NCBI GenBank assembly: GCA_003762615.1
Contig: RIAZ01000001.1
Location: 186,001-250,000 of the forward strand
Source of the DNA: Muribaculaceae bacterium Isolate-037 (Harlan)
GTDB taxonomy: Bacteria > Bacteroidota > Bacteroidia > Bacteroidales > Muribaculaceae
Direction of reading: 5' to 3'
DNA length: 64,000 bases
Below the pieces are notes generated by a model. That model saw only the letters and a program-made list of their open reading frames with translations, had not been told where the DNA came from and did not search any database. Made by a program: the position numbers and the translations under genes. Numbering within the stretch: the stretch's first letter is position 1; every line of letters begins with the position of its first letter. This document shows, in pieces, positions 1 through 8,754 of this stretch.

Positions 1-212
1 CCGATGGGAACGCCCCATCCCCACGTGGCACCATGCGCATCTCCTGAGGCGAGGACTGCGACAGAATCCTTACATTTCTCAACAATCTCTCCTCTATTGG
101 CAGTCTGTTCATCTATCTGTTTTTATTTCATTTAATTTTCATAATTCCTCACAAAATTACACATAAATCCTCATAAAATCATATCTTTTCTAAAAAATAC
201 ACGAGAAAGGGT
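1..212. other. Left-edge region without a confirmed gene
   Basis: No gene is firmly supported here. On the minus strand a promoter-like TAATTTTG lies at 152-159, and an open frame starts with ATG at 112 and runs off the left edge (37 codons visible). It could be the 5' end of a gene that continues outside the window, but the visible residues match nothing I recognise. Confidence 0.25.
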
Positions 213-220
213 TAGTTTTG
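213..220 (+). promoter_or_regulatory. Bacteroidetes -7 promoter element for the SDR gene
   Basis: TAGTTTTG fits the Bacteroidetes -7 consensus TAnnTTTG and lies 16 bases before the ATG at 237. No clean -33 TTTG is visible at the usual distance. The 5' leader would be very short. Confidence 0.5.
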
Positions 221-236
221 TAAAAAAAATCATGAT

Positions 237-1088
237 ATGGCAGACAATTATCTCGAAAGACGCATGGATGACCTGCGAAACGGTCGCCTGCAACAATCAA
301 ATAAGATTCAGGCATCCGTTTCCCAACGGAAAGGATATATTTCTGTGAATTTCCCGATGCGCAGGGTGCTTGTAACGGGTGGCGCAAACGGCATCGGGCT
401 CGCTGTGACGCGTGCTTTCCTGAAGGCGGGATGCAAGGTGGCGGTGATGGATATTGACCGCGAGAAGGGCGAGAAATTGGCACATGACGAGGGCGTGAGA
501 TTCTACAACGTGGATCTTGCCGATAAAGATGCTCTCGAAAAAGCTCTCGACAATCTTTTCTCCGCATGGAAAGACCTGGATATAGTGGTAAGCAATGCCG
601 GGATATCCACTTTCCAACCCCTTACCGAGGGCGATCCGGAGATTTTTGACCGAATAATCGACACTAACCTTCGTCCCGCCTATCTAATCGCACGCGCATG
701 GGCAATACATCGCAAGCAGTTCCCCATCCCAAATACGTTTGGAGGAAGAATGATCTGCATCTCATCCACTCGTCATATCCAAAGCGAAGAGGGTACAGAG
801 GGCTACTCCGCCTCAAAAGGGGGTATAGCATCCCTTACCCACTCTCTGATGATGTCATTATCCCCATACGGAATCACCGTGAATTGCATCTCTCCCGGCT
901 GGATCCATACCGGAGATCCCGAAGGATTATCCGAGATTGATCATCTCCAACACCCATCACGACGCGTCGGCACACCGCAAGATATTGCCCGCCTGTGCAT
1001 CTTCCTGTCGCTCCCTGACAACGATTTCATCAATGGTGCCGACATACCCGTAGATGGCGGCATGACCCGAAAGATGATCTATCAATAA
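237..1088 (+). CDS. SDR-family NAD(P)-dependent oxidoreductase
   Basis: A 283-residue short-chain dehydrogenase/reductase. The Rossmann glycine motif TGGANGIG is at residues 47-54, the NAG motif at 120-122, the catalytic Ser around 176-177, and the catalytic YSASK at 190-194. The family normally starts just before the glycine motif, so the first ~40 residues (beginning MADNYLERRM) are an extension. I keep this start because a -7 promoter element lies just upstream; an alternative is the ATG at 357. The protein is presumably a cytosolic oxidoreductase, and the substrate cannot be read from sequence. It is a single gene followed by an 18-bp inverted repeat that probably ends transcription. Confidence 0.85.
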   Translation: MADNYLERRMDDLRNGRLQQSNKIQASVSQRKGYISVNFPMRRVLVTGGANGIGLAVTRAFLKAGCKVAVMDIDREKGEKLAHDEGVRFYNVDLADKDALEKALDNLFSAWKDLDIVVSNAGISTFQPLTEGDPEIFDRIIDTNLRPAYLIARAWAIHRKQFPIPNTFGGRMICISSTRHIQSEEGTEGYSASKGGIASLTHSLMMSLSPYGITVNCISPGWIHTGDPEGLSEIDHLQHPSRRVGTPQDIARLCIFLSLPDNDFINGADIPVDGGMTRKMIYQ

Positions 1089-1148
1089 AAGCAATCTCCT
1101 CGTCAATTAAAAGCAATAATTTCCTAAATATTAAAATAATAGCATTTG

Positions 1149-1198
1149 TTAAGCATTTTAAGCATTTCTTTAATATAAACAATGCTTAAAATGCTTAA
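1149..1198. terminator. Perfect 18-bp inverted repeat made of a doubled word
   Basis: The arms at 1149-1166 and 1181-1198 are perfect inverted complements with a 14-nt loop. Each arm is two tandem copies of the 9-mer TTAAGCATT. It lies 61 bp after the SDR stop, where it probably works as a transcription terminator, although it is AT-rich and has no long T-run. It belongs to the class of word-repeat palindromes seen throughout the window. Confidence 0.6.
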
Positions 1199-1269
1199 TT
1201 AATTTAATTCGTAAAAAGCAAGCAAAAAAAATTCCCCATTCCAGCCGCATTCGGAAGTCCCTGCCCGTG

Positions 1270-1331
1270 CCCGGCAGTTTCTTTTGAGCCTCGCTCAAAA
1301 CCAAGTCCATTTGAGTTCCACTCAAAATCAA
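1270..1331 (+). repeat. Dispersed two-hairpin element, copy 1
   Basis: A leader CCCGGCAGTTTC is followed by hairpin 1 (TTTTGAGC, loop CTC, GCTCAAAA) and hairpin 2 (TTTGAGT, loop TCC, ACTCAAA). Two further copies lie at 4134-4200 and 5424-5494 in the same orientation. The stems differ between copies but stay paired. Confidence 0.75.
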
Positions 1332-1455
1332 AAAAATTCCCCTCCTATTTCTCCGGAATAAACAATTTCCCCTCTACCGAGCGTTATATACATAGCGGCA
1401 TCTCCACTTCCCGACAAAAGAGGAGATGCCGCCAGGAATCTTAATTATTAATCGT

Positions 1456-1914
1456 ATGAAATTAGCTGAAGCATTAAGCCGGCGTGCGGCTCTCACCGAG
1501 AAAGTGCAGCAACTCAAAGTGCGTCTCAACGATTGCATGAAAGTGCAGGAGGGGGACACTCCTCCTGAAACACCGGAAGAGGTGGTGGCGGCTCTTGACG
1601 ACACACTGCGTGAACTCAGAAACCTCATCTATAAAATCAACATAACAAATTCCCGCACTTTCATCGACGGTGAATCCATCACATCCCTTCTCGCGCTGCG
1701 CGACGTGGAGAGCATGAAGGCCCGCACTCTCGCCGATGCCCTCCGCAACCTGACCGCACGCGAAGACCGCTACAACCGCAACGAGATAAAATACGTCCGC
1801 ACTGTCGATGTCAACGATTTCCGTCGTATGACCGACCGATGCGCCGCTGAACTGCGTCAGCTCGACCTGAAGATACAGTCGCTGAGCTGGACCACAGATC
1901 TGATAGAGGAATAA
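1456..1914 (+). CDS. DIP1984-family (septicolysin-like) protein
   Basis: This 152-residue protein begins MKLAEALSRRAAL and ends with IQSLSWTTDLIEE. Both ends, the INITNS segment and the long helical heptad-rich body are typical of the DIP1984 family, which is widespread and of unknown function despite the name septicolysin. It has no signal peptide, so it should be cytosolic. I chose the ATG at 1456 rather than an upstream in-frame ATG at 1426 because the family begins at MKLAEAL. It is monocistronic, preceded by the dispersed hairpin element. Confidence 0.8.
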   Translation: MKLAEALSRRAALTEKVQQLKVRLNDCMKVQEGDTPPETPEEVVAALDDTLRELRNLIYKINITNSRTFIDGESITSLLALRDVESMKARTLADALRNLTAREDRYNRNEIKYVRTVDVNDFRRMTDRCAAELRQLDLKIQSLSWTTDLIEE

Positions 1915-2208
1915 TCCCAATACCTACAAAAACCACTCCGTCCGACGGATGACGGTTGGCGGCGACGCAAACTTTTTTGCTTATGTTCACCGTTGAGACA
2001 TGGTAATTCTTGCAACGCGCAGTCTCAGCATAGTGCACAAGAGCATAGCGCATGGCCTTGTCAGGCCGGCATAGAGCATCACCATGCATCGGCCGAACGC
2101 CACCCGCCGGACGGTTTCATATCCCTCATCCTCCACCCATAACCCTGCCGCGAAAAATTCGTCAGAATAATCTCATCTGAGAATAGACCTTATTTGGAAG
2201 TTTTTCTG
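1915..2208. other. Intergenic region with no gene
   Basis: About 290 bp with no convincing coding frame on either strand. The frames present read against DIP1984 or lack family features. The region ends at the yitT-like gene's promoter element. Confidence 0.6.
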
Positions 2209-2216
2209 TAATTTTG
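2209..2216 (+). promoter_or_regulatory. -7 promoter element of the YitT-like gene
   Basis: TAATTTTG matches TAnnTTTG and lies 27 bases before the ATG at 2244. A TTTG at 2193-2196 is too close (12 nt) to be a standard -33 element. Confidence 0.5.
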
Positions 2217-2243
2217 CCGAATCATTAAGACACGATTTTTCGC

Positions 2244-3212
2244 ATGAACCACAGACTTCAACTATCAGGATTAAACCGGGCGCAATTGGTGAATGAGACA
2301 ATTGATCTCATGTATATCATCATCGGAATTGCCATATATTCCCTCGGATTCACTATTTTCATCCTTCCACACCATATCGTCATAGGCGGCATGGCAGGTT
2401 TCAGCACACTCATCTACTACGCCAGCAGCCAAACAATACCCGTAGCCGTCACAATGTATGGCACAAACATACTCCTGCTGATATGCGGATATAAATTCTT
2501 AGGAAAAGGATTCGTGTTGCGCACAATATTCGGTGCCACTGTCCTCTCCCTCATAATCGGATGCATGGAAGGATACTTCACCTCGCATCCGCCACTCGTG
2601 ACCGACCGCACGATGAGCGTCGCAATGGGTTCGATACTCCTCGGCATAGGCATCGGGGTATACTACAGCCACCACGGCACGACAGGTGGAACCGACATCG
2701 TGGCAGCCGTAATGTCGAAGATAAGCAACGTATCAATGGGGCGGGTAATGATGATTGTCGACATTTCAATCGTGGCGTGCTCATTCTTCCTCCCATTCGA
2801 CGGCGACATGGAAGCGCGCATACAGTCACGCACGCAATCAATCATATACGGTTGGCTCGCAATATTCATCTATTCATATATCGCCGACAAATTCGTATAT
2901 GAAGGACGACAGACAGTGCAATTCCTCATAATCTCCGACGCATGGAATAAGATAGCATACCGCATAACCCATGAGACCGGACGAGGCGTCACAACTTGGA
3001 ACGGACAAGGCTACTGGACAGAACAGGAGCGTAAGATGATGATGGTATGGTGCAGGAAAGGAGACACACACGCCATCTACCGCATCGTGAAAGATGAAGA
3101 CCAGACCGCATACATCACCACATCCTACGTAAAAAGCGTATATGGCAACGGTTTCGATGCACTTAAATTAAAGAAACGCAAACGTATCCAGACCCCGCCT
3201 TCAAAAGAATAA
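2244..3212 (+). CDS. YitT-family membrane protein with C-terminal DUF2179
   Basis: A 322-residue inner-membrane protein. Hydrophobic helices begin at residues ~22-42, 52-70 and 76-110. The family motif GTTGGTDIVAA follows at about residue 145, with two more helices by ~215. The soluble C-terminal third fits the DUF2179 ligand-binding-like domain. The length matches the YitT family (about 280-320). Members are common and their transport substrate is unknown. The gene stands alone between DIP1984 and the tRNA. Confidence 0.85.
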   Translation: MNHRLQLSGLNRAQLVNETIDLMYIIIGIAIYSLGFTIFILPHHIVIGGMAGFSTLIYYASSQTIPVAVTMYGTNILLLICGYKFLGKGFVLRTIFGATVLSLIIGCMEGYFTSHPPLVTDRTMSVAMGSILLGIGIGVYYSHHGTTGGTDIVAAVMSKISNVSMGRVMMIVDISIVACSFFLPFDGDMEARIQSRTQSIIYGWLAIFIYSYIADKFVYEGRQTVQFLIISDAWNKIAYRITHETGRGVTTWNGQGYWTEQERKMMMVWCRKGDTHAIYRIVKDEDQTAYITTSYVKSVYGNGFDALKLKKRKRIQTPPSKE

Positions 3213-3268
3213 ACGTTCACAATTCCCCTCAAATAATAAAAAAACGACCATCTTCCTAAAGATTTTAA

Positions 3269-3309
3269 GTGCAATATATTGCACGAATCAAATAGAATGA
3301 TTAACTTTG
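3269..3309 (+). promoter_or_regulatory. tRNA promoter with adjacent perfect palindrome
   Basis: TAACTTTG at 3302-3309 matches TAnnTTTG and could start the tRNA transcript about 65 nt upstream of the mature 5' end. A perfect 16-bp palindrome, GTGCAATATATTGCAC, lies at 3269-3284 next to the expected -33 region. It could be an operator or the terminator of the preceding gene. Confidence 0.5.
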
Positions 3310-3379
3310 CACTGACTTTGAGACCGCAAAGTGCCGGAATCCCACGATGACAGCACAGACGGTTTGAAGTTCTTAGGAT

Positions 3380-3450
3380 TGTCTTATGGTGTAATGGTAG
3401 CACTACAGTTTTTGGTTCTGTCTGTCCAGGTTCGAATCCTGGTAAGACAA
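3380..3450 (+). tRNA. tRNA-Gln (anticodon UUG)
   Basis: The acceptor stem TGTCTTA/TAAGACA (3380-3386, 3443-3449) is perfect. The D-arm contains GTAATGGTAGCAC, the anticodon TTG is at 3412-3414 followed by G37, and the T-arm has GGTTCGAATCC. The discriminator is A3450 and CCA is not encoded. The last anticodon-stem pair (31:39) is a T-T mismatch (3409, 3417); the remaining pairs are intact, so the tRNA is probably functional. Confidence 0.95.
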
Positions 3451-3605
3451 CAATCCAAGCCCAAAGAAAAAAGGGAGTGAAAGAGACAAAATCTCATTCA
3501 CTCCCCTATTCTTTTGCCATCCTCAGCCCCTTCAAAAGCCCTACCCCCTTAATAGCCCCCTTTCAAAAGACTGGAATTACAAGCCCAGAGCCCCGTATCC
3601 TCCTT

Positions 3606-4055
3606 TCAAAAGACTGGAGTCCCGTGCCCGAGCCCATGGGCGAGGGGTGCCGTCACCTCCCTCCTCCTCCCGTCCGGAGTCAGAAGAAAATACCGCTCCC
3701 ACAGATCCGTAATCAGAATGCCATCCTCCCCCGCCTCCGAAATCCTCCGATAAATCCGCCCACTGCCGTCACCCCCATCCCGACAGCCACATCCAGCATC
3801 ACAAGAACCATCCTTCCGATAGCCATCCTCCGGCAGAAACACCACATCCCCATACACCGGCACATTCACCAGCATCCATCCCCCGTGGCACCGCCTCCTG
3901 ACGCGCAACATACCGTCCACCCCCGGCACCTCCAGATAATACCCCTTCCAGCACGACTCCGAGATCCCCTCCCGCGTCACAAACCAGAACTCCGGACAAC
4001 CCCGGGGAGAAAACCCCTCCCCCTCCCTCAAAAACTCAATCCCGCCAATCCGCAT
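3606..4055 (-). CDS. Hypothetical protein, unrecognised
   Basis: A 149-residue open frame rich in Gly, Arg and aromatic residues. It includes segments such as GILITDLWERYFLLTPDG and a run of cysteines near residue 110. I recognise no family and see no signal peptide or promoter motif. The opposite strand also has a long frame (3477-4154), but that one is extremely rich in Pro, His and Arg and looks like an antisense shadow. This strand has the more protein-like composition, so I list it with reservation. Confidence 0.4.
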   Translation of the reverse strand: MRIGGIEFLREGEGFSPRGCPEFWFVTREGISESCWKGYYLEVPGVDGMLRVRRRCHGGWMLVNVPVYGDVVFLPEDGYRKDGSCDAGCGCRDGGDGSGRIYRRISEAGEDGILITDLWERYFLLTPDGRRREVTAPLAHGLGHGTPVF

Positions 4056-4133
4056 AAAAAATCCAACCCCAGAAAAGCAGAAGCTAAAGATATTGGCTCC
4101 TCAGCCCCAGAAAGAGAGAGCCAAGAAGCCAAA

Positions 4134-4200
4134 TGTTCCAGCAGTTTCGTTTGAGCGTCAGCTCAAATCCAAGTCAATTTGAATTCCATTCAAATTCCAA
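4134..4200 (+). repeat. Dispersed two-hairpin element, copy 2
   Basis: The leader TTCCAGCAGTTTC is followed by hairpin 1 (TTTGAGC, GTCA, GCTCAAA) and hairpin 2 (AATTTGAAT, TCC, ATTCAAATT). It sits just beyond the rfbB stop, antisense to the rfb operon. Confidence 0.75.
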
Positions 4201-4235
4201 AGAAAAAGCCCCTTCATCCTCCCGGCGCATCTCGC

Positions 4236-5369
4236 TCATCTCCCCTTATACATCTCTTCGTAATAACGCTCGTAATCCCCGCTCGTGATATTATCCATCC
4301 ACTCCTGATTATCCAGATACCAACGCACAGTCTTCTCTATACCCTCCTCAAACTGGAGACTCGGCTCCCAACCCAACTCACGCTGGAGCTTACGGCTGTC
4401 GATCGCATAGCGCATGTCATGACCCAGACGGTCCGTCACAAACGTGATCAGTTCGTCACTGTAGCCCTCCGGATTACCGAGCAGACGGTCAACAGTCCGG
4501 ATAATCACCCGTATGATATCAATATTCTTCCACTCATTAAAACCGCCGATGTTGTATGTGTCGGCAACCCTACCCTCATGGAAGATCGTGTCGATCGCAC
4601 GCGCATGGTCCTCCACATATAGCCAGTCGCGCACATTCTCACCCTTTCCATATACGGGGAGCGGCTTGCGGTGACGGATATTGTTGATGAAGAGCGGTAT
4701 CAGCTTCTCCGGGAACTGGTACGGTCCATAGTTGTTTGAGCAGTTAGTCACGATCGTCGGCATGCCGTAGGTGTCATGATAGGCACGCACGAAATGGTCG
4801 GATGAAGCCTTCGATGCAGAATACGGGGAATGGGGATTGTACTTCGTCTCCTCCGTGAAGAAGAGCTCGCCATACGCCTCATGCTTCTGCCCGCTCGATG
4901 CCTTCGTGGAGAACGGTGCATCCACACCCTCCGGATGCGTCAGCTCAAGAGCCCCATACACCTCATCCGTCGAGATATGATAGAAACGCTTACCCTCATA
5001 CCTCTCCGGCAACGACTCCCAATACTCCTTCGCAGCCTGCAACAGCGCAAGCGTGCCCATGACGTTGGTGCGAGCGAACGTGAACGGGTCCTTGATCGAG
5101 CGGTCAACATGACTCTCCGCAGCGAGATGGATGATACCGTCAATCTCATACTCACGGATCACGCGGCGCATCTCATCAAGATCAGCGATATCCGCCCTCA
5201 CGAAAGTATAGTTCGGTCGAGTCTCGATATCCTTCAGATTAGCGAGATTACCCGCATACGTCAGCTTATCGAGATTCACGATATGATAGTCAGGATACTT
5301 ATTCACAAAAAGCCTGACAACATGGGAGCCGATAAACCCCGCCCCCCCGGTGATCAATATATTCCTCAT
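4236..5369 (-). CDS. rfbB: dTDP-glucose 4,6-dehydratase
   Basis: A 377-residue extended-SDR enzyme that converts dTDP-glucose to dTDP-4-keto-6-deoxyglucose, the second step of dTDP-L-rhamnose synthesis. It has GGAGFIG at residues 8-14 (NAD binding), STDEVYG at 133-139 and the catalytic YSASK at 183-187. It is somewhat longer than the usual ~350 because of an insert between STDEVYG and YSASK, as in Bacteroidetes homologues. It is the last gene of the minus-strand rfbA-rfbC-rfbD-rfbB cluster, separated from rfbD by 185 bp that contain hairpin-element copy 3. Confidence 0.95.
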   Translation of the reverse strand: MRNILITGGAGFIGSHVVRLFVNKYPDYHIVNLDKLTYAGNLANLKDIETRPNYTFVRADIADLDEMRRVIREYEIDGIIHLAAESHVDRSIKDPFTFARTNVMGTLALLQAAKEYWESLPERYEGKRFYHISTDEVYGALELTHPEGVDAPFSTKASSGQKHEAYGELFFTEETKYNPHSPYSASKASSDHFVRAYHDTYGMPTIVTNCSNNYGPYQFPEKLIPLFINNIRHRKPLPVYGKGENVRDWLYVEDHARAIDTIFHEGRVADTYNIGGFNEWKNIDIIRVIIRTVDRLLGNPEGYSDELITFVTDRLGHDMRYAIDSRKLQRELGWEPSLQFEEGIEKTVRWYLDNQEWMDNITSGDYERYYEEMYKGR

Positions 5370-5423
5370 AAAAGATTATCCAAATTAAAAAAGAAAAAAT
5401 GAAGAAAGAAGTGAAAAAATCAG

Positions 5424-5494
5424 ATGTTCCGGCAGTTTCGTTTGAGCCTCAGCTCAAATCCCCGTTCCATTTTGAATTCCATTCAAAATTCCAA
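5424..5494 (+). repeat. Dispersed two-hairpin element, copy 3
   Basis: The leader TTCCGGCAGTTTC is followed by hairpin 1 (TTTGAGC, CTCA, GCTCAAA) and hairpin 2 (ATTTTGAAT, TCC, ATTCAAAAT). It is located between rfbD and rfbB. A further GC-rich hairpin, CCCTCGCCC/GGGCGAGGG, follows at about 5525-5545. Confidence 0.75.
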
Positions 5495-5554
5495 GGATGT
5501 TAATTTCTGCCGGCTGGAGCCCCATCCCCTCGCCCAGGGCGAGGGAGCCGTGAG

Positions 5555-6427
5555 TCAAAGATTACCGATGCATCTCCTCAGCGAATCCGTCCAATACGGC
5601 ACTGCCATCCCGAACGTCTCCTTGAACTTAGTCTTATCCAGAACCGAATACGACGGGCGCACCACCTTTGACGGAAACTCATCCGAATGGCACGGCTGCA
5701 CGTCACATCCCCTGTTGCCGGCATACTCTGCGATCATCTTCGTGAAGTCATACCACGAGCACACACCCTCATTCGAGTAATGATATGTCCCCTCGTTACC
5801 TGCCATCATCCGTCCATCTATAATGCGGTAGATCGCATCAGCGAGATCCTGCGCATACGTCGGAGTCCCCACCTGGTCGAACACCACCTTCAGTTCCGGT
5901 TTAGTGGCAGTCAGGTTAAGCATCGTCTTCACAAAATTCCTGCCGTACTCCGAATAGAGCCACGCAGTGCGGAAGATAAGCGCGCGGCAACCGCTCTCCG
6001 CAATCGCCTGCTCACCATGCAGCTTCGTCATCCCGTAAACGCCCGTTGGAGTCCCCTTCTGGTCCTCTCGGCACGGCACGTTATACGGCTCCTTCCCAAA
6101 CACATAGTCGGTAGAGATATGGATGAGCGTGCCATCATTAGCCTTAACAGCCTCCGCCAGGTTCCTCACTGCTGTCGCGTTAAGCAACTCCGCAAGCTCC
6201 GCATCATCCTCCGCCTTATCCACGTTGGTATAAGCCGCACAGTTGACGATGACCTTCACATCATTCTCCCTCACCATCCTACCGACCGCATCGGCATCCG
6301 TGATGTCGAGACGCACCACGTCATCACCAGCTACGTCAGTAAAAATGTAACTATCATCCGATCCCCTGGCGGCATTCCGCAGACAGTTACCGAGCTGCCC
6401 GTTCCCGCCCGTCACAAGTATATTCAT
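5555..6427 (-). CDS. rfbD: dTDP-4-dehydrorhamnose reductase
   Basis: A 290-residue NAD(P)-dependent reductase catalysing the last step to dTDP-L-rhamnose. GGNGQLG at residues 7-13 binds the cofactor; STDYVFG and the YGMTK motif supply the catalytic Ser/Thr and Tyr/Lys. Its ATG overlaps the rfbC stop (ATGA at 6424-6427), so the two are translationally coupled. Confidence 0.95.
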   Translation of the reverse strand: MNILVTGGNGQLGNCLRNAARGSDDSYIFTDVAGDDVVRLDITDADAVGRMVRENDVKVIVNCAAYTNVDKAEDDAELAELLNATAVRNLAEAVKANDGTLIHISTDYVFGKEPYNVPCREDQKGTPTGVYGMTKLHGEQAIAESGCRALIFRTAWLYSEYGRNFVKTMLNLTATKPELKVVFDQVGTPTYAQDLADAIYRIIDGRMMAGNEGTYHYSNEGVCSWYDFTKMIAEYAGNRGCDVQPCHSDEFPSKVVRPSYSVLDKTKFKETFGMAVPYWTDSLRRCIGNL

Positions 6428-6987
6428 TTCTCATTAAAAATGAAGGGTGAAACAAAATCCTTCAGCAGCGGATGCCTCGTGTCCTTCTCCGACAGGATCG
6501 CCTCTGCCGGATCAACATGCCAGTCAATGCCCAGACTCCCGTCAAGGATCGAGATACCCCCATCAGCCTCCGGATGATAGAACTCGTCACACTTGTACTG
6601 GAACACTGCCACATCGCTCAGCACCGCGAACCCATGCGCGAAACCCTTAGGTATGAAGAACTGACGGTGATTATCCTCCGACAGCTCCACAGCCACGTGC
6701 TGCCCGTAAGTCGGCGAACCCTTACGAATATCAACCGCCACGTCAAGCACACGCCCCTTAACGCAACGCACCAGCTTCGCCTGCGTGAACGGCGGACGCT
6801 GGAAATGCAGACCACGCATCACGCCCCTCGTTGAGCAAGACTCATTATCCTGCACAAACTCAGCCGTGATACCTGCCTCCACATACGCCTTCCGGCTGTA
6901 GCTCTCAAAAAAATACCCCCGCGCATCCTCAAACACGCGCGGCTCAATGATCACCACCCCCTCTATATCTGTCTTTATAACTCTCAT
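6424..6987 (-). CDS. rfbC: dTDP-4-dehydrorhamnose 3,5-epimerase
   Basis: A 187-residue RmlC-type cupin epimerase. Family motifs visible are SCSTRGVMRGLHFQ (with the catalytic His), the VLDVAVDIRKGSPTYG strand and FIPKGFAHGF. I chose the ATG at 6987 (MRVIKTDIEGV). An in-frame GTG at 7005 would add six residues that the family lacks. It lies 26 bp after rfbA and overlaps rfbD by 4 bp. Confidence 0.95.
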   Translation of the reverse strand: MRVIKTDIEGVVIIEPRVFEDARGYFFESYSRKAYVEAGITAEFVQDNESCSTRGVMRGLHFQRPPFTQAKLVRCVKGRVLDVAVDIRKGSPTYGQHVAVELSEDNHRQFFIPKGFAHGFAVLSDVAVFQYKCDEFYHPEADGGISILDGSLGIDWHVDPAEAILSEKDTRHPLLKDFVSPFIFNEK

Positions 6988-7013
6988 ATCATCAAATTTT
7001 ATCACTAAGACAC

Positions 7014-7919
7014 TCAGTCCAGATTCCCATTCCCGGTCCTGCCCAGCTCATCCACCACCTTCAGCAGATACTGCCCGTACTGATTCTTCAGCATCGGTTG
7101 CGCCAGCTCCACCATCTTCTCCCTCGAGATCCACCCCTGACGGTAGGCAATCCCCTCCAGGCACGCAATCTTCAACCCCTGACGCTTCTCCAGCACCTCA
7201 ACGTAGATCGATGCCTCCGCCAGAGAGTCATGCGTACCAGTATCCAGCCACGCAAAACCGCGCGGCAACGTCTGCACCTTCAGCTCACCATCCTTCAGGA
7301 ACGCCTGGTTCACAGTCGTGATCTCAAGCTCACCACGTGCCGACGGCTTGATCGTCGCAGCCACATCCACCACCCTGTTCGGATAGAAATACAGCCCGAC
7401 CACGGCATAATTCGACTTCGGATGCTCCGGTTTCTCCTCAATGCTCAGGCAATTACCATCCTTATCAAACTCAGCCACGCCGTAACGCTCCGGGTCATCC
7501 ACCCAATAGCCGAACACCGTAGCCTTACCCTCGTTCTCAGCCGTAGCGACAGCCTCCCTCAGCACCGACGAAAAGCCCGCACCATGGAAAATATTATCGC
7601 CCAGCACAAGACACGCCGAGTCATCACCGATAAACTCACGACCAATGATAAACGCCTGCGCAAGACCATCCGGCGACGGCTGCTCCGCATACGTGAACTT
7701 CACGCCATAGTCCGATCCGTCACCCAACAGACGCTTAAACCCCGGCAGATCAGTAGGCGTCGAGATGATAAGGATATCCCTTATCCCCGCCAGCATCAGA
7801 GTCGAGATCGGATAATAGATCATCGGCTTGTCAAACACTGGGAGCATCTGCTTCGACACCCCCTTCGTAATCGGATACAACCGAGTGCCGGACCCACCGG
7901 CAAGAACGATACCTTTCAT
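7014..7919 (-). CDS. rfbA: Glucose-1-phosphate thymidylyltransferase
   Basis: A 301-residue nucleotidyltransferase that makes dTDP-glucose, the first step of the rhamnose pathway. It has the N-terminal [11 protein letters not shown] signature (residues ~8-18), [12 protein letters not shown] and [10 protein letters not shown]. The length is normal. It is the first gene of the rfb operon; no clear TAnnTTTG is seen immediately upstream, so transcription may also come through from the glycan island. Confidence 0.95.
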   Translation of the reverse strand: MKGIVLAGGSGTRLYPITKGVSKQMLPVFDKPMIYYPISTLMLAGIRDILIISTPTDLPGFKRLLGDGSDYGVKFTYAEQPSPDGLAQAFIIGREFIGDDSACLVLGDNIFHGAGFSSVLREAVATAENEGKATVFGYWVDDPERYGVAEFDKDGNCLSIEEKPEHPKSNYAVVGLYFYPNRVVDVAATIKPSARGELEITTVNQAFLKDGELKVQTLPRGFAWLDTGTHDSLAEASIYVEVLEKRQGLKIACLEGIAYRQGWISREKMVELAQPMLKNQYGQYLLKVVDELGRTGNGNLD

Positions 7920-8268
7920 AAGAAATACGGATTAAGTCCCACAAATTTACGCAACCATACAAACCGCGCAAATCCGCAGGAAAAGTTAAGAGCAGACGCT
8001 CAAAATAAAGCATTCAGAAAATCAAAAATCCCATCCACACTGCAACACACCCATACTCAGCCGTGCCGTAACCCGACCGTACGTAAGCATCCAATTTTGA
8101 CGTGTAGGTCAGGAGAAAGGGCTTCAACGCCCCTTCTCTTAATTTCTGTCAAAAATTTAGATTATTTTTAATTTTTGTTAACACTAATTCCGATGGTCAT
8201 CGGCAGCAACTGTCCGTAATTCCGGTTGCCGTTATTTAACACAAAGGGCACGGGGAGCGCAGAGTTTT

Positions 8269-8589
8269 TTACTTTTTTCTCCGTGATCTCTGAGATCTCT
8301 GTGGTTGTTCCTCTACAGAAGCGTCTGACAGGGCCTTCCTCAGCTCGGCAATAAGCCGGTCCTGCTCCGCGAGTCTGTTGTCCTTGATACGGTTCGAGGC
8401 CAGCAACTCATTCATGCCACTCAGAAGTTCATCCATTTTACGGCTCATCTCCTCTGTCCTGGCTCGATCTTCCCTGGCAACAGTCTCCGCCTTAACAGCT
8501 CGATGTTCCAAAGCCTGAGCCTGCTCCCTTGAGTCTTCGAGCATCTGTTGCAGGAATATGATCAGTTTTGATTTCTCGTCTGGACTCAT
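8269..8589 (-). pseudogene. IS66 transposase N-terminal remnant (coiled coil)
   Basis: A 106-residue open frame, almost entirely charged coiled coil, ending in a basic tail (RSRRKK). It resembles the N-terminal leucine-zipper region of Bacteroidetes IS66 TnpC proteins, but no DDE catalytic domain follows. It lies inside the IS66 inverted repeats. It could alternatively be a small accessory ORF peculiar to this element. Confidence 0.55.
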
Positions 8590-8619
8590 ATTAAGCCCCC
8601 CTACCCCCTAAAGGGGGAG

Positions 8620-8754
8620 TTAAAGCTCATGGTATTGAAACAGATTATACGGCACGTTGTTCTTTTTACAGTATGCCTGTATCGAGACTCCACGAGGCAT
8701 TGCTTCGACCATATAGCCAACATAGAATCTTTCAAAATCTGAGTCACTGTACAT
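8620..8754 (-). pseudogene. Truncated IS66 accessory protein (TnpA-like)
   Basis: A 44-residue frame starting MYSDSDFERFYVGYM and containing GVSIQAYCKKNNVPYNLF. This matches the N-terminus of the small helix-turn-helix protein that precedes tnpB/tnpC in Bacteroides IS66 elements. It stops early, before the usual KWYKDTR segment. The second element copy has the same sequence with its start codon mutated (ATG to ATT). Confidence 0.65.

Noticed and set aside
1811..2089. Minus-strand open frame of 92 codons
   Set aside because: Overlaps the end of the DIP1984 gene antisense and shows no motif or promoter.
3477..4154. 225-codon plus-strand open frame
   Set aside because: Extreme Pro/His/Arg/Thr composition typical of an antisense shadow; the opposite strand reads more like a protein.
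4179..8171. Several long plus-strand open frames across the rfb operon
   Set aside because: They are antisense to four confidently identified enzymes and carry no family motif.
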